From positions 1-38,182 of IMG/VR virus record IMGVR_UViG_3300044641_000708: DNA of 38,182 bases, one strand, 5' to 3'. Positions 1-7,340 of this stretch are shown piece after piece (the stretch's first letter is position 1; each line of letters starts with the position of its first letter). The position numbers were made by a program, and so were the translations under genes. The notes beneath the pieces were generated by a model. That model saw nothing but the letters and a program-made list of their open reading frames with translations. It made no database searches and was not told where the DNA came from. This stretch comes from a virus.

Positions 1-2
1 CT

Positions 3-1754
3 AATGCGCCTCGTGGCGGCAATTCTGTAATGGCACAAACTGGTTCTATGGTAATGGGAACTGAAGCCGCTTCCAATCTGCTTTTTATTACAAACGCAAC
101 AGAAGCCGCCCGCCTCGACAGCACAGGCAATCTAGGCTTGGGAGTTACTCCTAGTGCTTGGTCATCGTCATTCAAGGCTTTGCAAGTATCACCAAGAGCG
201 GCACTTTGGGGTGACACTTCTCAGACAATTTTGTCGCACAATATTTACGCTACTAGTGGTGGTGACCTTTACATTGCAAACGGAAATGCAACGCTGTTCA
301 CACAACAAAATGGTGCATACAAGTGGCTGACATCTGCATCAGGCACAGCAGGAAACGCCATTACCTTTACTCAGGCAATGACTCTGGATGCTAGTGGGAA
401 TTTGGGATTGGGTACTACAAGCCCATCGGCTAGATTAAGTGTAAGTAATTCAGCAGGCGGTAATGTCGCTAGTTTTACAGATACAACAAGCGCTGATTTG
501 CAGATTAACTTAACTTCTGGTGTTTCTTTACTAACACCATCAACAGGTATATTGGCGTTTGGTACAAGTTCTACAGAACGTGCCCGTATAGACTCAAGCG
601 GTAACTTTGGTATTGGTACAAGTAGTCCAAGTACTTATGGTAAGTTAGTTTCTTATAACGTAGGGGGCGGTGCGTACGCAATAGCCGTAGTTGGCAATGA
701 CCAATCAAATAATCGTATACGCCTTAAAAATATAGGTGGGGGTGGGGGTGATTTTACGATTGTTGGCGGCACACCCGGTATAAGCAACGCTGGTTTAGCT
801 ATCTTTGACGAAACTAATGGCGTAACCAGAATGCTTATCGACTCAAGCGGTAATATGTCGCTTGGTAATACTGCGGCAGGATATGTTCAATTGCAACCCG
901 CAGGGAATATTCGTGGTGTAAACGCAAGTGGTGTTGGTGGTGACACACTTATTGCCGCAATCAATGGCGTAAGTAACGGCTATCAAATTACTACCACAAC
1001 TGGAAATGTGCAGACCTATAAATGGAACACTGGCGGCACTCAGACAATGACTCTGGATGCTAGTGGGAATTTGTTGGTCGGCATTACAAGCGGTTCATAT
1101 AAATTCATGGTTGGCGATGGCACAAGAGATATGTGCATTAACCCAAACAGCGCTCTTGATGCAATTTTCTTAGGCACCACCACAAACAAACCTCTTGTTT
1201 TTGGTACTAACAACGCAGAGCGTGCCCGTATAGACTCAAGCGGTAACTTGCTGGTGGGGGCTACAAGTGTAATTAGCGCAGGAAAATACTCATCGTCTTT
1301 TGCTGGTGCTACTGAAAATGGAATAATTTTACAAACAACACTTGCTTCTACTGGAAGTACATATATTGGGTTTGTAAATTCATCAAGTTCTATTATTGGT
1401 AGTGTTACACAAAATGGCGCTTCAACTGTAGCCTACAACACATCATCCGACTATCGCCTGAAGAACACCATTGCGCCAATGACAGGCGCATTGGCAAAGG
1501 TGGCATTGCTCAAGCCTTGCACATACAAGTGGAACGCTGACGGCTCTGATGGAGAAGGCTTTATTGCTCACGAGTTGGCTGAAGTTGTTCCTGAGTGTGT
1601 AACTGGTGAAAAAGATGCTGTTGATGCTGATGGTAATCCTAAGTACCAAGGCATTGACACATCGTTCTTGGTGGCTACATTAACTGCGGCTATTCAAGAA
1701 CAACAAGCAATCATTGAATCACTCAAGGCACGTTTGGATGCCGCAAATCTTTAA
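3..1754 (+). CDS. Tail fibre/spike with C-terminal S74 chaperone domain (5' truncated)
   Basis: The frame is open to the left window edge, so the ATG at 30 is probably internal and the N-terminal virion-attachment part is missing. The visible body contains repeats of the type TLDASGNLGLG / ERARIDSSGNxxxG, which are common in beta-rich phage fibre shafts. The C-terminus matches the peptidase S74 (endosialidase-type intramolecular chaperone) family: SDYRLKN at nt 1446-1466, then GFIAHELAEVVPE, then a terminal coiled-coil-like helix (AAIQEQQAIIESLKARL). In this family the chaperone drives trimerisation and cleaves itself off just before the Ser of the SD-x-R-x-K motif; Ser (1446-1448) and Lys (1461-1463) are both present. 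The likely role is host receptor binding at the tail tip. The domain call is strong; the receptor is unknown. Confidence 0.9.
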   Translation, partial: NAPRGGNSVMAQTGSMVMGTEAASNLLFITNATEAARLDSTGNLGLGVTPSAWSSSFKALQVSPRAALWGDTSQTILSHNIYATSGGDLYIANGNATLFTQQNGAYKWLTSASGTAGNAITFTQAMTLDASGNLGLGTTSPSARLSVSNSAGGNVASFTDTTSADLQINLTSGVSLLTPSTGILAFGTSSTERARIDSSGNFGIGTSSPSTYGKLVSYNVGGGAYAIAVVGNDQSNNRIRLKNIGGGGGDFTIVGGTPGISNAGLAIFDETNGVTRMLIDSSGNMSLGNTAAGYVQLQPAGNIRGVNASGVGGDTLIAAINGVSNGYQITTTTGNVQTYKWNTGGTQTMTLDASGNLLVGITSGSYKFMVGDGTRDMCINPNSALDAIFLGTTTNKPLVFGTNNAERARIDSSGNLLVGATSVISAGKYSSSFAGATENGIILQTTLASTGSTYIGFVNSSSSIIGSVTQNGASTVAYNTSSDYRLKNTIAPMTGALAKVALLKPCTYKWNADGSDGEGFIAHELAEVVPECVTGEKDAVDADGNPKYQGIDTSFLVATLTAAIQEQQAIIESLKARLDAANL

Positions 1755-1771
1755 TCACTGAAAGGTAAATC

Positions 1772-2080
1772 ATGGCTATCGTTAACACTTGGACAATCAC
1801 ACAAACTGACTACTTGGTTGCTGATGGTTTCATCACCACAGCCCACTGGACTTGCACAGCAGTTGATGGCACTTATACAGCATCTGCATATTCAACTTGC
1901 AGTTTTGCTTTGGCTACACCATCTATCCCCTACGCAAGCGTTACCCAACAAGAAGTTCTTGATTGGTGCTGGGCGAATGGCGTAGACAAGGACGCTACAG
2001 AGGCTTCTTTGGCGGCTCAGATTGAGTTAAAGAAAAACCCTGTGACTGCCACAGGTACGCCTTGGGCAACAGCACCGTAA
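1772..2080 (+). CDS. Small conserved tail-locus protein, function unknown
   Basis: This 102-residue protein starts at ATG 1772 after an AAAGG-like ribosome site, 17 bases behind the fibre gene. The N-terminus (MAIVNTWTITQ) and a beta-rich first half resemble a small protein family I have seen beside tail-fibre genes in other phages. A helical second half (VTQQEVLDWCW, then SLAAQIELKKNP) ends in a short Pro/Ala-rich tail. It could be a tail-fibre assembly or attachment factor, but that rests on position alone. No signal peptide or membrane segment is seen. Confidence 0.75.
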   Translation: MAIVNTWTITQTDYLVADGFITTAHWTCTAVDGTYTASAYSTCSFALATPSIPYASVTQQEVLDWCWANGVDKDATEASLAAQIELKKNPVTATGTPWATAP

Positions 2081-2096
2081 TTTAACGGGAGGAAGA

Positions 2097-2576
2097 ATGT
2101 TAACTAAACAGGAAGCAAATGAATTGTTTGAATACCAAGACGGGATGCTTTATTGGAAAATTAGCAAACGTGGTGTTAAAGCAGGTTCAAAAGCCGGAAG
2201 TGTAACCCACGAAGGATATATGCGGGTTATGGTTAATGGCAAAGAATACAAAATTCACAGGCTTGTTTTTTTAATGCATCACGGATATTTTCCTGAAATG
2301 ATTGACCACATAAACGGCAATCGTTCAGATAATAAAATTGAAAATTTAAGACCTGCAACAAATCAACAAAACCAGCATAATGTTCTTGCACCAAAAACAA
2401 ATACATCTGGCGTTAAAAATGTAACTTGGTCTAAACGTAACAAAAAATGGTGCGTTGAGTTGCGAGTAAATGGGAGACATAAAAATTTTGGTCAGTATCA
2501 TGATATTGATTATGCAAAATTTGTAGCGAATGCTATGCGCTATAAATACCACGGCAATTTCGCCAATCACACATAG
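2097..2576 (+). CDS. HNH homing-type endonuclease with AP2-like C-terminus
   Basis: This 159-residue protein is preceded by a strong GGGAGGA site. Residues about 52-95 carry an HNH_3-type nuclease core: IHRLVFLMHH, then IDHINGNRSDNKIENLRP, with D70/H71 and the following Asn residues as the expected metal/catalytic positions. Residues about 103-155 (TSGVKNVTWSKRNKKW ... NFGQYHDIDYA) resemble an AP2 DNA-binding domain. The HNH plus AP2 arrangement is typical of free-standing phage homing endonucleases, which cut intron-less or allele-variant DNA and spread themselves. The gene looks more AT-rich and lysine/asparagine-rich than its neighbours and separates two unrelated small genes, consistent with a recent insertion. 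Confidence 0.9.
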   Translation: MLTKQEANELFEYQDGMLYWKISKRGVKAGSKAGSVTHEGYMRVMVNGKEYKIHRLVFLMHHGYFPEMIDHINGNRSDNKIENLRPATNQQNQHNVLAPKTNTSGVKNVTWSKRNKKWCVELRVNGRHKNFGQYHDIDYAKFVANAMRYKYHGNFANHT

Positions 2577-2592
2577 CATTAAAGGAAACATC

Positions 2593-2820
2593 ATGGGAAA
2601 AAATGAAAAGACCCCTGTGACAATCGATGGCGTTGAGCACCAGTTTGAAGACCTGACACCCCAGCAGCAAGTGCTGTTGAACCATGTCGCAGATTTGGAT
2701 CGCAAACTAGACTCAGCAAGATTCAATGTAGATCAACTCACCGTGGGCCGCAACGCCTTCTTTGAGTTACTGAAGCAAGCTCTGGCCGAACCCAAGGTGT
2801 CGGACGTAGAACCTAAGTAA
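2593..2820 (+). CDS. DUF6447-like small protein
   Basis: This 75-residue protein is read from ATG 2593. The site AAAGGA at 2581 and the end of the HNH gene at 2576 favour this start over an upstream in-frame codon inside the HNH gene. The sequence VTIDGVEHQFEDLTPQQQVLLNHV followed by a helical DLDRKLDSARFNVDQL segment matches the general form of DUF6447-type phage proteins: a short beta hairpin, then a two-helix coiled coil. The function is unknown. It is followed by an intrinsic-terminator-like hairpin and so probably closes a transcription unit. Confidence 0.75.
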   Translation: MGKNEKTPVTIDGVEHQFEDLTPQQQVLLNHVADLDRKLDSARFNVDQLTVGRNAFFELLKQALAEPKVSDVEPK

Positions 2821-2828
2821 CCTTGTCT

Positions 2829-2854
2829 GGGGGCTTCGGCCCCCGCTGTTTGGT
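2829..2854 (+). terminator. UUCG-capped hairpin, probable intrinsic terminator
   Basis: GGGGGC (2829-2834) pairs with GCCCCC (2839-2844) around a TTCG loop, giving the very stable C(UUCG)G tetraloop. The following tract (GCTGTTTGG) is only weakly U-rich, so termination may be partial. It lies between the small gene ending at 2820 and the membrane-protein cluster starting at 2882. Confidence 0.6.
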
Positions 2855-2881
2855 TACTGGAATTTGTTTTGAGTTGTACCT

Positions 2882-3382
2882 ATGATTCCAATAGACCCAA
2901 TAACAGCGTTAGAAGGACTACAGACTGCAATCAGCGTAGTCAAAAAGGCAAGCAAGGTCGCAAGTGATCTGGCGGGATTAGCTCCATCCATTGCGCGGCT
3001 TTTTGATGCCAAGAGCACCGCTACCAAGGCGATGCTTCAGGCCAAGCGTACGGGTGGTAAATCCAACCTTGGTGCGGCGTTACAGATTGAGATGGCCTTG
3101 GATGAGGCCAAGCGGTTTGAAGAACAGCTAAAGATGCTGTTCATGCAAGCGGGGCGCATAGACGTATGGAATGCGACCAAGGCCCGGCAAGCTGAGATGG
3201 ACAGAGATGATGCCAGAGAAATGGCAGAGCTAAAGGCTGAAGAGAAGCGCCGCAAAGAAGAAGAGCAAGAGCAGATGGCGTGGGCGATTGGGGTTGTTGT
3301 GATTGTGATGCTCCTTGGTGCAGTTGGTTGGGGCATTGCTGAGATACAAGACTACTGTGCCAAGACAAGGTGTGGTCGGTGA
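2882..3382 (+). CDS. Phage protein with long helical domain and C-terminal membrane anchor
   Basis: This 166-residue protein has an N-terminal Ala/Lys-rich helical region. A highly charged Glu/Lys/Arg helix (about residues 95-130, DRDDAREMAELKAEEKRRKEE) leads into one clear transmembrane segment (about 132-153, WAIGVVVIVMLLGAVGWGIA) and a short Cys-containing tail. The stop codon overlaps the GTG start of the next small gene. Position just upstream of the holin suggests membrane or lysis work, but no lipobox or known spanin signature is visible. The start at ATG 2882 has only a weak ribosome site. Confidence 0.75.
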   Translation: MIPIDPITALEGLQTAISVVKKASKVASDLAGLAPSIARLFDAKSTATKAMLQAKRTGGKSNLGAALQIEMALDEAKRFEEQLKMLFMQAGRIDVWNATKARQAEMDRDDAREMAELKAEEKRRKEEEQEQMAWAIGVVVIVMLLGAVGWGIAEIQDYCAKTRCGR

Positions 3383-3516
3383 ATGAGTACCAGAAACAGT
3401 TTGACCTTTTCCTCAAAGTCTTTGTCAGGCTGTGCGTGGCGTGGTGGGTGCTTGGACTGCTCCGCTTCTTGCCAGATGATGTTGCTAAAAAAGTATTGGG
3501 AATGTTTGGACTATGA
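3379..3516 (+). CDS. 45-aa single-span membrane protein, GTG start
   Basis: The short frame begins with GTG at 3379 and gives NEYQKQFDLFLKVFVRLCV followed by AWWVLGLLRFLPDDVAKK, one amphipathic-to-transmembrane helix with a charged C-terminus. Support comes from a tight layout: GTGA overlaps the stop of the upstream gene, an AAGG site lies at 3367-3370, and the frame ends in an ATGA overlap (3513-3516) with the next gene. Such double stop-start overlaps are unlikely for a chance frame. The competing ATG at 3383 gives a Ser/Cys-rich sequence with no such fit. Function is unknown; a small holin-related or antiholin role is possible from location only. Confidence 0.65.
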   Translation: MNEYQKQFDLFLKVFVRLCVAWWVLGLLRFLPDDVAKKVLGMFGL

Positions 3517-4124
3517 GTGACGAAAAGCCAGCAGATGTATTAAGCAAGGTGCTGTCCTATGTGGATAGCCCGTTCAAGCTGTTTGCTCTGTTGCTCATGG
3601 CGGTGTTTGCTTTTGCTGGGTACTTTGTTTGGCAGAACCAAGAGCTTCTGATGGGCGCGTACAAAGAGTCTAAGAGAATGCCAAGCATTGTTGAGGACAG
3701 GGTAGAAGATGCTGCCGCCCACTTGTTTAAAACAACCAACGCTACCATTGTGGCTGTATTTAAAGTAAACCCTATGTTTGGAACCAGAGTGCTGCATCGT
3801 GCTTACACCAAAGAGGGTAGAGACAAAACCAATGATGGGCTTGATGTTGGGCTGTTTACTCAAAACCAAGCTAACAACGCTGATGTGATTAAACTGATGG
3901 CAAGTGAGATTCCTTGTGGCGAGTACAAGTCAGCGCAATCTGAAATGGGTTTATGGTATATCGCCAAGGGGATTTCCTACACTTGCCGAGTCAGCATCCC
4001 ACCTGATCCAAGCCGGTTTGTTGGACAAATCACTGTAGGCTGGGATAATGAACCCGATGACATTCAAGTAACAAGAACCATGATGGAAATTGCAGCAACC
4101 ATGCTCAGTAAAAGCAAACAGTAA
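3513..4124 (+). CDS. Membrane-anchored phage protein with soluble C-terminal domain
   Basis: This 203-residue protein has a hydrophobic span at about residues 23-42 (LFALLLMAVFAFAGYFVW) and a mixed alpha/beta soluble domain after it. The domain has alternating strands (ATIVAVFKVNP, WYIAKGISYTCRVSI, QITVGWDNEP) and two cysteines that could form a disulfide if it faces the periplasm. The strand-helix pattern is vaguely like a GAF-type sensor fold, but I cannot confirm that. It overlaps the preceding small gene by ATGA and lies 9 bases before the holin, so it is probably co-translated with the lysis cassette. It is not a recognised spanin. Confidence 0.75.
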   Translation: MSDEKPADVLSKVLSYVDSPFKLFALLLMAVFAFAGYFVWQNQELLMGAYKESKRMPSIVEDRVEDAAAHLFKTTNATIVAVFKVNPMFGTRVLHRAYTKEGRDKTNDGLDVGLFTQNQANNADVIKLMASEIPCGEYKSAQSEMGLWYIAKGISYTCRVSIPPDPSRFVGQITVGWDNEPDDIQVTRTMMEIAATMLSKSKQ

Positions 4125-4133
4125 AGGATTTTT

Positions 4134-4649
4134 ATGCTAACCCTACTCTCAACCTTAATCTCATTTCTGATGGGCGGTTTGCCCAAGATTTTGGAATTCT
4201 TTCAAGACCGGGCAGATAAGAAGCACGAGCTAAACCTTGCCCAAATGCAGATCACCCGTGAATTAGAGCTTCGTAAAGCAGGCTTTGAAGCCCAAGAGCG
4301 GATTGAGCATATCAAGTCAGAACAGCTTGAAACAGAGAGCGCGGCTAACACTAAGCAGATTCTGATCGGTGCTCAACAAGCTGAGATGCAAGCCATCTAT
4401 GCCCACGATACGGCTTTGAACGAGGGTACTAGCGAGTGGATGAAGAACCTTCGCGCCTCTGTTCGCCCAGTTATTACTTACGGCTTTTTCTTCCTGTTAG
4501 TGTTTGTGGATGTAGGTCTGTTTGCCTATGGCTGGAGCCGTGGTGTGCCGTTCTCCGAGTTAGCCGAGATGCTGTGGGACTCTGACACCCAAGCCTTGTT
4601 TGCTTCCATCATTGCTTTCCACTTTGGTGGCCGGGCGTTTGGCAAATGA
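4134..4649 (+). CDS. Three-TM holin (GTA_holin_3TM-like)
   Basis: This 171-residue protein has a first hydrophobic segment at about 2-22, a charged helical linker at 25-105, a second span at about 113-134 (VITYGFFFLLVFVDVGLFAYGW) and a third short hydrophobic segment ending AFHFGGRAFGK. The RASVRPVITY motif before the second span and the terminal FGGRA match the 3-TM holin family found in phages and gene-transfer agents. It would form the inner-membrane lesion that releases the endolysin. The stop overlaps the endolysin start (ATGA), the usual holin-endolysin coupling. The ribosome site is AAAGGA. Confidence 0.85.
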   Translation: MLTLLSTLISFLMGGLPKILEFFQDRADKKHELNLAQMQITRELELRKAGFEAQERIEHIKSEQLETESAANTKQILIGAQQAEMQAIYAHDTALNEGTSEWMKNLRASVRPVITYGFFFLLVFVDVGLFAYGWSRGVPFSELAEMLWDSDTQALFASIIAFHFGGRAFGK

Positions 4650-5122
4650 AGATCTCAGCCAAGTGCCTGCACATGATTCGTCATCACGAGGGCGTGAGGC
4701 AGAATCCCTATAAATGCCCAGCAAAGCTGTGGACTGTGGGAGTTGGGCACGTTATGTTCCCAGAGCAGGGCAAGCTCAAGATAGACCAGCGGGATGCTTT
4801 TGTGCCACCGCCAGAGGCTATGCGTAAACACTCAATGGAGGAAGTAGATGCAATACTTAGGGCAGACCTTGCTCGGTTTGAGAAAGGCGTGGCTACTTAT
4901 TGTCCTGTGCCTCTTACTCAAGGACAGTTTGACGCACTGGTATCTTTTGCTTTCAATGTAGGTTTGGGCACTCTTCAGCGTTCAACTCTGCGTCAAAAGG
5001 TACTGCGTGGTGATATGGAAGGTGCAGCAGAAGAGTTGTTGAAATATTGCATGGCGGGGGGTAAAATTCTCAAAGGGCTACAGAATCGCCGTATTGACGA
5101 GCGGGCCGTGTTTTTATCCTAG
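4646..5122 (+). CDS. Endolysin, GH24 lysozyme (T4/P1 type)
   Basis: This 158-residue protein hydrolyses the MurNAc-GlcNAc bond of peptidoglycan. It carries the GH24 catalytic signature E-8aa-C/D-5aa-T: Glu15 (HHEGVRQNPY), Cys24 and Thr30 (LWTVGVGH). The middle position is Cys, as in the P1/P21-type lysozymes, rather than Asp as in T4. The substrate-side motif QGQFDALVSFAFNVG is also present. No signal or SAR segment is visible at the N-terminus, so export depends on the upstream holin. Confidence 0.93.
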   Translation: MKISAKCLHMIRHHEGVRQNPYKCPAKLWTVGVGHVMFPEQGKLKIDQRDAFVPPPEAMRKHSMEEVDAILRADLARFEKGVATYCPVPLTQGQFDALVSFAFNVGLGTLQRSTLRQKVLRGDMEGAAEELLKYCMAGGKILKGLQNRRIDERAVFLS

Positions 5123-5130
5123 GACTGCCC

Positions 5131-6996
5131 ATGCTTAAGAAACTTCAACAGAAAGCCGGTGTAAACAGAGAAAACACTCGATACACAAACGAGAACGGCT
5201 ATTATGTTTCCGATAAGATAAGGTTTCGTCAGGGTACGCCAGAGAAAATTGGTGGATGGCAACGCATTTCTTCTACGATATTCCAAGGAATCTGCCGGTC
5301 TTTGTGGAACTGGATAACTCTTGGTGGCCAGAATCTACTTGCTGTAGGCACTAATTTAAAGTACTACATCGAGTCTGGTGGCGCGTATAACGACATTACT
5401 CCCTTACGCAAAGCCCCAGCAACGCTTGTTAACAACCCGTTTGCAACAGTATCTGGCTCTACCACTGTTACTGTGACCGATGCTACGGGCGGTTATATCA
5501 ATGGTGACTTTGTAACCTTTAGCGGCGCAACAGCTGTTGCTGGGCTAACCCTTAATGGGGAATATCAACTCTCTACTATCGGTGCGTCTACAACAACATA
5601 TGAAATTACAGCGGCGTCTGCGGCTAATGCAACAACTACGGGCGGTGGGGCAGCTGTCGTAGCGGCATACCAAGTTAATGTTGGTACGGCGTTTGCCATT
5701 CCTTTAGTTGGATGGGGTGCTGGTGCTTGGGGTGCTGGTACGTGGGGTATTGGTTCGGCATCAACCAACCAGATGCGTATCTGGAGTCAATCTAACTTTG
5801 GTGATGATTTAATCTTTGCGCCTAATGGCGGCCAGATCTACATCTGGCAGGCCAGTACATCACTGACAACCAGAGGTGTTTTGATTTCTAGTTTGGTAGG
5901 AGCCAACTCTGTTCCTACAGTCCAGAACTTAATTCTGATCTCTGACTCATCTCGGTTTGTGTTTGCGTTTGGTGCAAACGACTACGGCTCGGCTCAACAA
6001 AACCCAATGCTCATTCGCTGGTCTGATCAAGAGGATTACCTTGAGTGGTTTCCATCCGCAACCAATCAGGCCAGTAGCTTACAGCTGTCTAGCGGGTCTA
6101 AGATCGTAACGGCCTTACAGTCTCGTCAAGAGATATTGGTTTGGACAGATTCTGCTTTGTATTCTATGCAGTACCAAGGCCCACCAGCTGTATGGGGCGC
6201 TCAGTTATTGGCTGATAACTTGTCTATTGCCGGTCCAAATGCGGCGGCTATTGCGTCTGGTGTGACGTACTGGATGGGTATTGATAAGTTCTACAAATAC
6301 GATGGCCGTACACAGACGTTGCGTTGTGACTTGAGGCAGTTTATCTTCCAAGACATTAACTTAGAGCAGGCCGCACAGATCTTTGCGTCTACCAACGAAG
6401 GTTTTAACGAAGTCTGGTTCTTCTACTGCTCGGCCAACTCATTTACGATTGATAGGTACGTCACCTATAACTACGCTGAAGATGTGTGGGCGTATGGAAC
6501 AATGGCCCGAACAGCGTGGCTTGACTCTGCTTTGCGCCAGCACCCAATGGCGGCCACTTACAGCTACAACATTGTTTTCCATGAGCAGGGCACCGATGAC
6601 AACGAAACAGCTACAACTCTGCCAATTAACGCAGTGATTGAGACTACCGAGTTTGACATTGATGACGGCGATCACTTTGGGTTTGTTTGGCGTATCGTGC
6701 CTGATATTACATTCAGGGGATCCACTGCGGCCTCTCCCCAGGTCACGATGACGTTGATCCCGATGCAAAACTCAGGTTCAGGCTTTAACGATCCCATTTC
6801 TTTGGGAGGTAACTCAAACGCTACTGTGATTCGTACAGCTACTGTGCCAATTGAGCAGTTCACGGGTCAGGTATACGTCAGGGTGCGTGGCCGTCAGATG
6901 ATTATGAAGGTGGAGTCTAACCAGCTGGGATGTGCGTGGCAGCTGGGTTCTCCTCGTATTGACATTCGCCAAGACGGCCGCAGAGGTAACTCATGA
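5131..6996 (+). CDS. Large structural protein, probable tail/neck component
   Basis: This 621-residue, beta-rich protein starts MLKKLQQKAGVNRENTRYTNENG, followed by KIRFRQGTPEKIGGWQRI. A Thr/Ala/Gly-rich insert lies at about residues 110-190 (VTVTDATGGYINGDFVTFSGAT, an Ig-like or ubiquitin-activating-type repeat common in virions). Repeated bladed segments follow, such as ILIRWSDQEDYLEWFP and EILVWTDSALYSMQYQGPPAVWGAQLL. The N-terminal pattern and repeated blades resemble stabilisation/tail-hub proteins of podoviruses (P22 gp10-like class), but the match is by general pattern only. It overlaps the next gene (ATGA). Confidence 0.7.
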   Translation: MLKKLQQKAGVNRENTRYTNENGYYVSDKIRFRQGTPEKIGGWQRISSTIFQGICRSLWNWITLGGQNLLAVGTNLKYYIESGGAYNDITPLRKAPATLVNNPFATVSGSTTVTVTDATGGYINGDFVTFSGATAVAGLTLNGEYQLSTIGASTTTYEITAASAANATTTGGGAAVVAAYQVNVGTAFAIPLVGWGAGAWGAGTWGIGSASTNQMRIWSQSNFGDDLIFAPNGGQIYIWQASTSLTTRGVLISSLVGANSVPTVQNLILISDSSRFVFAFGANDYGSAQQNPMLIRWSDQEDYLEWFPSATNQASSLQLSSGSKIVTALQSRQEILVWTDSALYSMQYQGPPAVWGAQLLADNLSIAGPNAAAIASGVTYWMGIDKFYKYDGRTQTLRCDLRQFIFQDINLEQAAQIFASTNEGFNEVWFFYCSANSFTIDRYVTYNYAEDVWAYGTMARTAWLDSALRQHPMAATYSYNIVFHEQGTDDNETATTLPINAVIETTEFDIDDGDHFGFVWRIVPDITFRGSTAASPQVTMTLIPMQNSGSGFNDPISLGGNSNATVIRTATVPIEQFTGQVYVRVRGRQMIMKVESNQLGCAWQLGSPRIDIRQDGRRGNS

Positions 6997-7340
6997 GTGT
7001 CATCATCACATCAGAGTTCGAGCTTCAGCGGGTGCAACCCCCTGCCCTGCCGTTTGCTACGCCGGTATATAACGAGCAGTACCAGAACCAACTCAATAAC
7101 ATTTTGCGTCTGTACTTTAACCGGTTAGAGAGCATACTTAACCAGCTTGACTCAGGCGCTTTCCAGCCGCCTTTGACTAACTACACAGTGGCTACGCTAC
7201 CCAGTGCGGCCACATCTGGTAAGGGTGCTCGGGCGTTTGTAACTGATGCTCTGGCCCCCTCGTTTGGGGCTACTGTAGCGACTGGCGGAGCGGTAGCCGT
7301 GCCTGTATATTCTGACGGTACTAATTGGAAGGTCGGATAA
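6993..7340 (+). CDS. Small tail/virion protein with common fibre-type C-terminal motif
   Basis: This 115-residue protein has an N-terminal helical region (YNEQYQNQLNNILRLYFNRLESILNQL) followed by a module ending VATLPSAATSGKGARAFVTD, then APSFGATVATGG and a terminal VPVYSDGTNWKVG. This terminal module recurs in many phage tail and fibre proteins. It overlaps the upstream structural gene (ATGA) and the downstream gene (TAATG). It is probably a minor tail or neck component; no enzymatic motif is seen. Confidence 0.75.
   Translation: MSVIITSEFELQRVQPPALPFATPVYNEQYQNQLNNILRLYFNRLESILNQLDSGAFQPPLTNYTVATLPSAATSGKGARAFVTDALAPSFGATVATGGAVAVPVYSDGTNWKVG

Noticed and set aside
7325-7340. TTG 7325 as start of the large virion protein
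   Set aside because: ATG 7340 has a proper ribosome site and a TAATG overlap with the preceding gene.
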